Below, one piece after another: positions 12,501 to 23,640 of a stretch of 64,000 nt of DNA. This DNA comes from Paragonimus westermani (taxonomy: Eukaryota > Platyhelminthes > Trematoda > Plagiorchiida > Troglotrematidae). Position 1 is the stretch's first letter. Each line of letters begins with the position of its first letter. The stretch lies in the NCBI GenBank assembly GCA_008508345.1, contig QNGE01000832.1:154907-218906 (forward strand), in the 5' to 3' direction. The notes under the pieces are model-generated. The model was not told the DNA's origin. It did not search any database and saw only the letters and a list, made by a program, of their open reading frames with translations. Position numbers and translations under genes: made by a program.

Positions 12501-15500
12501 TTTTTCACATTGTCTCTAACCACGTCAAAATTTGTGGTAAATCCTTCAAAATGTTGCCCTCTCATCTGTCCCACAAGTATTATTTTATGTGTACATCGTT
12601 TGCCTACTCTAAGCCATGACTACGCATACTTGCAAACCCATGTTTACGTAGAGTACTACTGGCAGAGTAGCGGTTTTCACTACATTTCCGTTCAAACAAA
12701 TATGGAACAGCCACGGTTTCAAACATATAATCGGCCAGTATTTAACTGCCAGTATTCCTTTTTACTATGCGTCATTCCCCATTAGATACTAAACTTGTAT
12801 ATTGCCATTTGCGTTGCTACTGCACACCAAGAAGATCCATCGGATAATCCATCGAGTAATTCATGTGGACGAATAGTCTTTTCTTTTCACATCGAGTGAC
12901 ACATGTTATTGTGGTGTGCTACGACTCACGTAAGTTGTGTGGTTAGTAAAAGTGTTCACCGATACGCTGTTTGAAATCTATCCTGAACCACGGTTTGTCC
13001 CGAGTAAGCTTTTATGAAACATATTGAAATGGTCGATAATCCTAGCTCATAGTAATTTCTGTATCAGCATCTTACAAGAGACCGCTAAGAAGCTGCTCAC
13101 AGTATAATATTCATTTCTTCTATGTGTACCCAAAACCTGATCCTTAGTACACAAACGAGCGCGTACGCATTCATAACAGATTTTGTAATGCAACTCAGTG
13201 ATAAGGTGGGAATGTCTTTGTTGTTTGGCAATTTCCGAACAGCACAGACAACACTCTGAGCTATTTAGCACTGTGCTAATTACTTCAGAATGTGCCTTAC
13301 AACCTTCTCCTATAAAATTGCCGTGACTAGGCAGATTTTGTGTTGGACAATGAATTTATGGGGGATTTTGACCGATTTGTATGCTCGAGAAGCTGCATCT
13401 GTTGTGGCGAAGGTGTAGGTAACAAAACAGTAACTCTAGTACTATGATGGTATTCCCTAATCTAGGACATCTCTAGCGACAGAGAGTTATCTCCCTGAGG
13501 TCTAGGGATCACGTATATAAGGCGACACTGAGGGCTGTATATACTTTACTTTAGCGAAAACTGATCGCTCAGGTTAGAAGAAATGAACGGTCTTCAGATA
13601 TTTGGCCGTCGATGTCTGCGTTTGATCGTTTGCATCGAGTTGCACTGACGAGTAAGTAATGAAAAATCTAGGAAACTGGCAATAATTTATGCCCGCCAAG
13701 TGAGCTGTTTCTTTCATTCTTTACGTTAACGCAGACCTAAATGATTACGTCATATACTAAGAATGACAGCTAATCGTCCGTTACACCTAGGATTCTTTGC
13801 TGACGCTGCGATGGACTGAGGTAGACAGGTGATGACTTGGCATAGAGAAATGAGGTCGGTCACCAAGCGGCTGGCTACTGTAGGTTGGATTTGTCTTCCA
13901 GATTGGGAAAGTGTGGACTCAGAGAGTTGGTGGCTGGAAACGTTAGGTGAGGAGGTGGCTAATTGAGCTCAGCGGTGTGAATGTTTTTATCGTTTGACCG
14001 AGTTGTCTCTGAAGTAATTGCAGTTGATAACGTGAAGCAGCGAAAGCCGTCAGAAAGTTGTCTTGCTGGTGATACCTTACTTTTACTTACAACTCGGTTG
14101 TTTGGTTGCAAGATGTTGACACCTCACTTTTGAATGGTTGAGTACGGAGGTAATGGTTTTTGCCATCACTGTCCTCTCTTGTAATTTTGCTCCTGGTCAT
14201 GGTTTACGTTATTTCCCTAATGGTTGTTTGTCAGCCAGACATCAGTGAAGACCGCCAATGTACTACTGCCTGTGATGCTGATGACAGAATTAATGATGAC
14301 GTTGCAGTTTTAATTACTCATAATATTGTGGCACTCGGTTCATCTAATTAACCCAGTTAAACGGCGTCCAGCTTGTTGCTGTGGTGTTTTTCAACGTGCT
14401 GTCGCAGAAGTTGTCAAACTTTTTAGATTCGTTCACTGCATCCAACCACTTGGGAACCAGAAAACTAGCAGGTATCCTTATTGAGATTCGTGAATGCTTT
14501 GACATCACAATGATCTAGAGAATACTACTCTGGTTAAAGTAGAACGGTTGTTTGTCACCTGGGTTTTCTACTGTTTGTCGTATACAGTAATCCGTAACCG
14601 TGATACCCTGATGAGAGTCACAACCTAACTGCAACGGCGTCTCAGGAAACGGTGCAATTTAAAAAATGTGCGGTAATGTAAGACTTCCAATCCCTGTAGC
14701 AACGATTAGTTCCGTATGTAACTTATACAGCGCACATTAGGGTTAACATAGCATGGGCATATCAACCGTTCAGCCCCGTCTGAAGATGTACAAGTATCAA
14801 CTAGACTTACATCATGGAATTTAGGACCAAATGTGGAATTTTCAAGTGCAACAATTATTGTTTTCCAAACTGAACCGGCTGAAAGTGTTTAGTAGTGAAC
14901 AGGCGAATGGCAAGCCGCTTGCCTGAGCGGAAACAAGGGGTAACCGAAACAAACAGCCGGTGGCTCGGACACAGCTACTGAGGACCGTGAGGAAAGATGA
15001 ACAACTAAAGTGGAAAGAAGATTCCACGCTCGATTCACTGTGTCTGGTTCATGTTCATAGGTTTGTGCAGCTCAAGAAATAGTCTTCGGTGTATACGTCC
15101 CTATCTGTGAGTTAGCTGGGCAATAATCACTGTTGAAAAGTTTATCGAACCAGGGACAGAGTAATGAGACTGTGAGTAAGTGTAGTGTAATCAAATGATG
15201 GCGTTAATAATGGACATAGCAAGATAATTGCAATAATCTTCTTATTTTATGCACGATGGACCGGGTTAGGAGAAATACGGTGTATGTTAGTTTCGACGTG
15301 TTGGGCGTTCAACTGCGTTTTCGAAACTCATTCGGTCCGATGGTGACAGCATATTCGTACACAGATAGTTCCTGACTGTTGGAGTCATTGTTTGCCAGTT
15401 TAACATTCGTATCCCAGAGCGTGACCATCTGGGAGTTCATCCTTTTTTAGTGCAGACTTCTCCTGTGAATACTGTGAGGTTTGAACGATTTCGTTAGTGA

Positions 15501-18500
15501 GAATTAGGATTCTTCTGCTGTGTTCTTAATGCACCTGAAATCGACCTAAGTTCACAAGCCTGTGTGGATAGTGGATTTTCTCGAGCCCATATACGTACCT
15601 TCTCAATAAACTGAAGGCTGTAGGTTCTCAGGTTTCTCCATATTGCCTAACGAATTATGAAGCTGAGCATAATTTGACAGATTTAAGGTTGGGGAGTTTC
15701 ACGCATTGTTCTTTCTAGGCTTATTGCCGTTTGTGACTTCTCAGCCATGGTTTAACATTCTGTGGAAAGACTGCAGTTGTCTGTCACATGAGCCATCAAG
15801 CCTTATTCACATACAGTTGCATGTAATTCATTGTGTTGTCAGAGTAACAGTCGACAAAACTTAGGTGACGAGTGAACATGATTAGTCACTTGTTGAAAAT
15901 AAACAGCAGCCTGTTTTCCAGGGGCCATTGGTTAAGACCACTCTTATTGTTTTAAAGCATCTTTGCATAATCTGACCAACGTATAATTAGTCAACTTTGT
16001 CTGTCGGTGAAGTACAGTAATATCATTGGTCTGGTCGTACATTGAAGGATAAGACCGAAGCGGAGGGGATTTATTGGGCACCTTTGAGCGGAGCGGGCGT
16101 CGGCAGGCTATCAATCTGGTAGCTATCGATTCAGCTCAATTCTATAACCTACATCCGATTGAGGCGAACTTCCAACTATCTAATAAGGGCCCATCGGGGC
16201 TATCGTTAGAAAGTTGCGACGACGCTCAAAATTACCGGGCCGTACTCTTTTCGCTTTGGGACTAGCCTAATAATATACAACTAGACGCACATTTAGAAGA
16301 ATATGTAACATTGCATAATTTCCCATGAATACGTAATTTTTATCGCCTAGTGATCGCTAAAGCCATGTGCATTTGTGACTAATGGAACACTGGTCACGTA
16401 ATCTTTGTTAACGAGGGCAAAATCGAAAAAAGAATAGGCATGATTCACTTGCTACCTGGACACACTGCAATATTAGCTGAATGGTTTGTGAAATCTAGTC
16501 CCGTGAGACTGAAGTCTCTCAGTGGTAAGGCGTAAGTCTAGCCTGCTGTTTGTATTTTCCACAGGTCACTGCGGCATTTGTTTGCGCAAAACAAGTGAAG
16601 TTTCAGTTAGTCAGAATGATGCAGGAAGACCTACGTATAACTGACGACGAACACACTACACCTTTTTGTAAGAACATGCATATAAAGCTACACGATTTAC
16701 TCAACCGGCTTGTCTATCAAAGAAAAATTGTCTACTTTCGCCATCCCCTGTTTCTCTTAAGGTGTCTATGGTGCCCACCATAAACGGTTTTCACTGAGTA
16801 CAAGCATTCTGAATTTTGTTCAGCTTATCTGAATGTGAGACATGAAGCGGGCACCAGGAGACTTTTCAGTTCTTTGTGATAAATGTGGTAGATAACTGTT
16901 CTGAGGGATCTGAACGAGTGGGAATCTTCGGTTCAGTAGGGTTGAATGTAAGAGAGGGTTGCCTTCGACAGATGGGGTGAAACGTACATCGCTTTCATGG
17001 GAGCATCTTTAGTATGGGATGATGGTCTAGGTTTAGCTACTCGCTCGATGTCGGTAACAATGAGTTAGAAGTGGAATGCTTAGGCTAAGACTTCGTCGCG
17101 TGTTCAGCAGAAGCGATTATTATGCAACGAATACGGGGCAGCCATCCAATGAGTAACATAGTAAAGCAGTAATCAAATACACTTATCTCCACCGCATATG
17201 ATGTAATGCGGTAAGAATCATGCACTTTCGCGTTTTTAGAAAACTGCTTACAAAGATAAAGGGAGAATGTCCGTACTTTCCGTCAGTCTTATTCCAATAT
17301 GGTGTCCGTACACACATTTTTGATCTAGCACTTTACGCGGCATAGCACAGTGAGCATGGTAATCAATAATAAAAATATGCTAACTCAGTAATTGTGTTGG
17401 AGCGTAAATGCTCCCAAAATTCGATCATCTGACAGGAACGATTTAATTCACCAGTGCGGGAATTCCTGTGAAACCCTTATCAATCCTCAAAAGATGACTA
17501 ACACGTACTGTTTATACTAGTTGCTCTTAACCAGGAGATAAAATGTGACCTGCAAGATCACACAGGTACTGTTTTATCTAAACGCCTGTTATGGTTCTAT
17601 GATCAAACGTCTGTTGTGGAGTTCAAATTGATAAAAAAAAGTCAGTTTCTCGAGTTCGAGGTGCAATGTTTGCGTGAACCAATTCAGACTTAGCTGTTTT
17701 GTAAGCTTGCTTGTAAGCATGCGTCGAATACAAAAAAAGAATATGCGAAGCCGGTGCAACTGTATTATTAGTCAGAAATCAGGCTGTTGGGTATGGATCT
17801 CATATATGGATGTATTGGCAACGTTCACAAATAAAATGCATTCAATTTCAGTAGCTGATAGAACAATCTTGAAACTGTGAAATATTCATCACGCTGTCAA
17901 TTTTTTCCGTATTAAAACTATATTATTGTCCGCTTTCGTGAACTGCTGATTAGAAACGCTTCAACTTGGTCTTTGGTGTAAACAAAATACAGGTTGTACT
18001 CATGTCAGCGAAAAAGGGTTCGGGTATTCATACAAATTTGGTGAAAAATGCAAAACATTTTGAGATATATACCTTTCGCTCAACCCCGATGACCAAGATT
18101 AGCACACATAAACTTCTAGTGAGCGTTTCAAGTGTCTAAAGTTTTACCTTGGACTTTGGGTGTGTGAATATTTAACACAACCCGCACACAGTGGAGGGTG
18201 AACAGGAACTGACAATTTGCTGTCATCCTATACAGTCTGCTGCAGTTGACCTTCTTCAGCTTCAATTTTCCTCGTGGAGATTTATGATTTCGACCTTCAC
18301 TTTTCCCGTTAACCATCTTTCAGTGATTGGTTTTAACGGAGTGCAAACCTTTGAACTTCGAAACATTGGTGGTTCAGTTTAGCAAAGCCTCAGTGCTCGT
18401 CAAGCAGTTTCCAAGATGATTGGCCAGATTTAGAATACAATACATTTGCACTATCAGCCGAGTGTCTACCCAACAGCACAGTAAAAATTCTGATGAGGCA

Positions 18501-18504
18501 ACCA
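9546..18504. other. No supported gene
   Basis: Long stop-rich tract. A TATA-like ACGTATATAAGG near 13512 is followed by an ATG near 13582 and a GTAAGT, but the frame stops at TGA before that donor. A frame from 14831 to 15082 looks somewhat coded but has an in-frame TGA at 14924. A GC-richer 63-codon frame lies at 16074-16265. None has a recognisable family. Confidence 0.55.
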
Positions 18505-18580
18505 TCTGGCTAGGATTTCGAACTGTGATCCTTCACGCAAATGTGTGTGCAGTCTACCACTGTATGGCTCATACTGTTAT
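18505..18580 (-). mobile_element. tRNA-like repeat (possible SINE)
   Basis: On the minus strand, GAGCCATACAGTGGTAGAC (about 18570-18552) is A-box-like and CAGTTCGAAATCC (18525-18513) is B-box-like. The spacing is about that of a tRNA. Stem pairing is poor, so a true tRNA is unlikely. No second copy or target duplication was identified. Confidence 0.35.
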
Positions 18581-19084
18581 TGATTCGTCCATCTACCCGA
18601 CACACTTTTGATTATTTTTAAACCAGTACTTCTACCTACTGTGTTCTGCTTGGTTCGGTCTTATATGAATTTCTGACGGATGTGCTAGAATCACACATTC
18701 AAAGCCACGGGAACGACTTAAATGACGGTGTATACTTACAACTTTGCATACGACCCTTTTCTGATGGAGTACGTGCTTCACCTATTCTTCTGTGGATTTT
18801 TATATTAATCTTGACTTGTGTTACATTAGTTTATATCGATGAAGATAATGTTTTACAGCACTAATCAACTGGAAAAATTTTTCATAATTAGAACCACACA
18901 GGGTCTGTAGCTATCTTGATAAGATGTTTACGGTGTGACAAGGAAATTAGTATAGCAATAAAGTTAACAACGAAAACAGCGAACCTATAGACAACATGCG
19001 AACATTGACAAACGTCCGTAGATAGTAAGATTGTTGGAGTGATCGGAATATTTGCATTAAATAATACATTAAATATTGCGGGAA

Positions 19085-19253
19085 GAAAAGTTATGCATAG
19101 TCATGGAGTTGGTAGCTCAGGTTGTTGATTTGGCTGCTGACTGGTTTGTCGAGCTTGATATTTAGGTTGTAAGCATTTCATCAGCGAACGAGGCGGGCTC
19201 ATCAGTGCTTAGAAGTTCGAACCCATAGACGTAAGCTTGGAGCGTAGGGGCTC
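19085..19253 (+). mobile_element. tRNA-derived short element with perfect 14-bp target-site duplication
   Basis: 169-bp insertion bounded by identical copies of AAATATTGCGGGAA at 19071-19084 and 19254-19267. Inside, TGGTAGCTCAG (19110-19120) resembles a polymerase III A box and AGTTCGAACCC (19214-19224) a B box. This is the layout of a tRNA-derived SINE. The boxes are further apart than in a tRNA. There is no poly-A tail at the right edge. The strand is given by the promoter boxes. The duplication is direct sequence evidence of a fairly recent retrotransposition. Confidence 0.72.
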
Positions 19254-20649
19254 AAATATTGCGGGAAACTAAAGGCTAACCGGTTATCTCAACCTACCGT
19301 TTGTAAACTGCTGCACTGATTGCTTTGGGCTAGGAAGTTAGTTGACATTTTTTCTTTTGTATTCCACTTCACTGGTTTGTATGACGTACATTTTCTAAAA
19401 GACTGGAAATCAATTTTCCTAATCTATCACTATCGCTTCTGTTGTCATAATAATTATGTTAGCTCGACGCCAGAATGTTAGTTCGTAGTAGAGTAAGTAC
19501 TGCATTTGTCTGTGTATACCGTACGGTGTTTGTGTAAATCGCCTTGTATGAACAAACGTTTATGGAGGTAGTTGCATACGTTCAACGATATTCTTAAAAC
19601 AACCGGTTAGTCCAAAAAAATACACATCTTGAACTATCATTTATAACTAGTCTCTTGGTGTACAATTCAACGGTAAAGGAGTCGTTGAGGCTTCATAAGC
19701 TTTTCAGTTAGGTGACGTAAAAGTGACTGAAATCCAAGATGCGGAATAATTGTATAACTCTGTGTGTGTGTATGTATAATTCTCAATCAGGTGGTAGAAA
19801 ACTTTGTAGGCGAGACACTGTTGTTTTCAGTACTGCAAATAGATGATAGCATCAACACTTCTTCACTGTTTTCACTCACGTTCACACAACAACAAGAGAT
19901 GTTATCTACACTTTATTAGACAGCTGCGATTAAACAGTCTTGGGCTTGCTAATGGATTTTTTAAATACCTAGCTAGATCATTGCGAACGGCTATCTGTTG
20001 ATAGTTTTTCACTTTGTCATATATGTATAACAAGAGACACTAAGTTCAGTGCAATTGAAAATTTCCCATCTTACTCCAGTTTGCCTACTTCTTCAAGGTT
20101 GTCTAGGGAGTTACCTGAGTATACACCCGTCATTACCTCTAGGCACTTTTTACTATACGGTGACATTCTTTTTACAACCGTAGTGATTATGCACGTTTGA
20201 TTTCAGCAGTCCACATTATAATAGGATCAGCTTAAATGTTACATACTAATCCATTCTTAATACATTATCGTCCAGGTACACATTAAGTGATGGTCACAGA
20301 GCTTGCAACGCTGTATCGATTGGTCAGAGAGCAAGTGAAATCTCTTGTCCTCATTGCTTTTGTAAGTAGTTTTGGCACGAGTGTGACTATTTTATACTGA
20401 AAACAGGTAACCAAAGAAAACTATAATTTGTAGCTTGATGAGGGTTTCTGCCGGGTGAAAGTGATGTAAAACAGATTCGTTAAACTGAAGTGTTTCGTGC
20501 CGCACGTGAACTGTGGTGGAAAGTAGCGTAATCACAATAACGTTGAACAATCGATTAATTGTTGTAGGCAAGTGCCTTCCGCCTGACTAACTAACTACCA
20601 GTATGGCTATCAGTATAACTTTTTCGGAAAGATGAGTTAGCTGATCATC

Positions 20650-20850
20650 GACCTTTTCGACCCGCAACCATGACCGATCAAACTGCTACGGTTCTAGTTG
20701 CGACATGATTGCAGCGCGCTGTCTCCATATCCGTTGATAACGTTTGACCTCATTTGAACTCGTTACTTGTTTCATTCACCTTGCCCTGAGAATTATGTTC
20801 TATATAAATGTTTTTTATTTGGCCTGATGAGGAATAAGCGAAGACGACCT
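20650..20850 (+). mobile_element. Second copy of the same Penelope-like 3' end
   Basis: About 185 bp closely similar to 9366-9545 on the same strand. Shared blocks include CCCGCAACCA, TTCTAGTTGCG, CTGTCTCCATAT, CGTTACTTGTTTC, AATTATGTTC and GATGAGGAATAA. Only the C-terminal codons and 3' untranslated part remain, so the copy is 5' truncated, as is usual for target-primed insertions. Similarity fades upstream of about 20655 and after about 20845. Confidence 0.8.
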
Positions 20851-22158
20851 TGTTCCCTACACCGTTTGTCCCGATTTTTAACTTGGTGTGTTTTGCCATA
20901 TAAGTTAATTTTTAACTGGTTACGCTGACTGCTACAAGTCGAGGCAACGAAGCACGGTAGGATCTTTTTGAATCGCGTTGTGCTTGAAGTGTCGTGATAT
21001 GCTTATTGGACTTGGTGAACGCAAATTCAGCGATTTTGCAGTTAACCGTGTTTTTTGTTCACCTTCGGATCACTGTCTCTTCATATGAACGCATACGTAT
21101 AGCTACAAGCACGCGTATCTGGTTAGATGAGGATCCACGGGTTCGATATCGATTGACTGGAGATTGTGCCCACATCACACGCGTCTGACTTAATAGACCC
21201 AACAACCAAACTAGTGGTAAAGGTTTACTGGCGGATACGACCGGTATCACAGTCATCTCCGATAGTTTGTTACCTTTTGGAGAAGGCGGATTTCACTAAA
21301 TAATTTACAATCGCCTACACTTCCAATGACTGCTCCGATGAGCTTAGAAAACTGTGTTGGTATTTTGATGCTTCATTCTGTGTACGGTTATACACGTTTG
21401 TTGATGCATAGCTACAGAGCTGCACACCTCCTTAGTATCCGTAGTCCTGTCTTTGAAATTTTAGGTCCTGTGGCGTGCGTTTTCTAGTTGATGAGTGCAA
21501 ACCGTTTCAGGAAACCTTACTTTCCATTCACTACACCAAGCGCGTGTAGTGATCCGTTGAACGTACAAAGTCAGTTTTTTGCGTGGACCTTAGTTACTCT
21601 CAAATACGTGCGGTGTATTTGTACGCTCGATTCGTTGTAAAGAGTAATGAAGGACATTCAGTTGTTTAACCACAGTTTGTGGAACATTTAGGCTTGTGCT
21701 GTTTATGAGGCTTACCAACGTGTTTCCTTCTTTAATCCAAATGGTGATCCACAGATGTAACTTAAGCCTCATCCCCACCCTGAGATAGGACTAGCACTGG
21801 CTGAACTCGAGTATCTCCATCTGAATCCACTTAAACACCATCATTCTGTGTACTGATTCACACTGCAGTTAATCTGTGCATACCACAGTTTTGCAGGGAT
21901 CAACTAGAGTGTTGCGTTGCCTTGGAAATAATCGCCGTCTCTTACTCAGAAACAGAACTCGATAAGAACATCTGGGACATATCCTGACTTTTATCGTTGA
22001 TCATGCCGACACTAAGAAACACAGAGTACGAATCTGTTCTGAAGTGGTCGTTTCAAGAAGACACTTTGTGTGTCGATTCTTCTTTGAGTGTTATCCCTTA
22101 TTCACTTGTTTGACCTTTACATTCCACATCTTCATTAGAAAGATGAAAGCGGCGAAAG

Positions 22159-22677
22159 ATGAGGACATATTTATTACTGCTCCTGCACCGAATGGAGAGT
22201 AACCATTATCAAACGGTTCACAAAAGTGAGGAAAACTGTTGTACGGAAGAATGTATGGATGGGGACAACTTTAGTATGCTATATGCCGGTAGTTTGAAGC
22301 ACCCGACCGTGACTACCAGAAAACACAAAGAGGAAGTCAGAAACAGTTTTTTCACGCTGTATGTGCAGGGCACATCTCGTTACATTTCATCAGTCACATA
22401 CTACAATCTGAGGTTTATAGAGAAAATGTCAGTGGACATTGTGAATCCAAACAAAATCAACAACCATACACACACACACGCACTCGCGCACATCAGTTAC
22501 CCGGACAGTTTTGAACTGGTGAACAAATTTTTTCGTACGCAGATAAGTGTCTTTCATTTGTTAATTTATATCGCCTCCACGAACCGGAGAAGCCTTCGAT
22601 TTCTGTGGTCAGCGTATCAGGAAAGCCTTTTTCAGGTTCACTTGAGGTCGATATGCCTACAGGCGTTCAACGGTTAA
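22159..22677 (+). other. Long open frame of unknown status
   Basis: 172 codons, the longest plus-strand frame outside the cadherin exons. It has no domain I recognise. A His-Thr repeat in it comes from a CA-rich microsatellite near 22468. The C-terminal SLRFLW faintly recalls BEL/Pao reverse transcriptases, but nothing around it agrees. A frame this long is unusual, though not impossible, by chance in 64 kb. Confidence 0.15.
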
Positions 22678-22829
22678 TGACGCCAGTTCCTTTTGACTTG
22701 TAGCATTCTGACCTGGATCTGGCATTGTGGTACTCATATGCATTTAGCAGACCTAAACTGGAATACGTTCATCAGTCGACTGCTTGAGTGACGGTCCTTC
22801 CCGCTCATGTAAATGGCCCGGCGCCAACT

Positions 22830-23640
22830 CGAGAATTAGTCAACTGCGTAATCTTTTGTATTGAGCCACACCGGTGTTTTCAGCAGTGGTGTTGATTTTT
22901 GAGTGGTGGTAAGCAACATGTTCAGCTGGATTGCGTAGAACACGTGCCCCATTGCCACCCTGAGACGGGTTTTCAACAGGGTAGTAATGCCATCACCTTT
23001 GTAAGGCAAACGAAGTTAGACGTTCAGTTTGCCAGCTGTTAGAAGCATCGCGATAGTCGGCTTTTTTGTTTAACTTCTCCCAGAATGCTGGTGGATAGCC
23101 ATTTTCTTTGAGTCTGTTTCTCAACAAGGATATCTCGCTGGCCAATGCTCCCCTAGAACAGATTTTTTTGCACGATAACTCAAAGATTTCACTAGAGCAC
23201 GTTTGTACTGAATCAGCACAAAACTGTAAAACTTCAGGTACTGCCCCGTCCATGTGTTTTCGGTGGACAGACCGCACCACAGGACCGCGGTCTCGGTGAT
23301 TCACGAGAATATTCAAAAACACGAAGTTTTTTTTACGCTTTTGCTCAGTGGCAAAACTAGGTTTGGAGTTCGGCTTGCTCAGTACGTCCAGTATGTATAT
23401 TGCATATCTTTAATGTCAGTAAATAACAGGATATAGTCGACATAACACCAGTAAAATTGAGCCTGACTAATGACAGCACCTACGCTTTACTGCAGATGGA
23501 CAACAAAACCACCGGCTAGCGGCGGATCGTGTGGATTGTCCACGACAACAACATCGACTTGTGGACTTTGCCATATAAACTCGCAAATTGCGGTAAGTAT
23601 CTGACGATCAGCACTGAAATGTGTTCTGGAGATACCTTGT
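22830..23640 (-). mobile_element. Penelope-like retroelement fragment: reverse transcriptase to linker (broken)
   Basis: Minus-strand PLE relic. LYGKVHK (about 23558-23578) matches the early reverse transcriptase motif. After far too short a gap, FYWCYVDYILLFTD (catalytic box at 23433-23444) matches the RT palm motif, with YVDD changed to YVDY. FLNILVNHRDRGPVVRSVHRK, interrupted upstream by a stop, and LRNRLKENGYPPAF (about 23083-23124) match the segment after the palm. After a stop, LLKTRLRVAMGHVFYAIQLN and STPLLKTPV (about 22850-22985) match the region before the endonuclease. The endonuclease is missing. Stops, the lost catalytic Asp and an internal deletion show it is dead. Confidence 0.75.

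Larger units (their letters stand above)
19268..22829. other. No supported gene apart from the repeat and open frame listed
   Basis: Intergenic or intronic sequence on both sides of the Penelope-like 3' end at 20.65 kb. Short CA/TG runs occur near 19763 and 22468. Confidence 0.55.

Noticed and set aside
13505..13660. TATA-like ACGTATATAAGG followed by an ATG and GTAAGT, suggesting a promoter and first exon or an LTR.
   Set aside because: The frame from the ATG stops at TGA before the donor, and no matching second LTR or downstream exon was found.
20820..20850. CCTGATGAGGAATAAGCGAAGAC at the Penelope 3' end looks like a hammerhead core.
   Set aside because: Stem II cannot form between the core strands, GAAAC is GAAGAC, and the other copy has CTCGATGAGGAATAACCG. 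It is better explained as shared 3' untranslated sequence.
22159..22677. BEL/Pao reverse transcriptase because of SLRFLW near the C-terminus.
   Set aside because: Neither the residues before nor after agree with that family, and no LTRs, protease or RNase H were seen.
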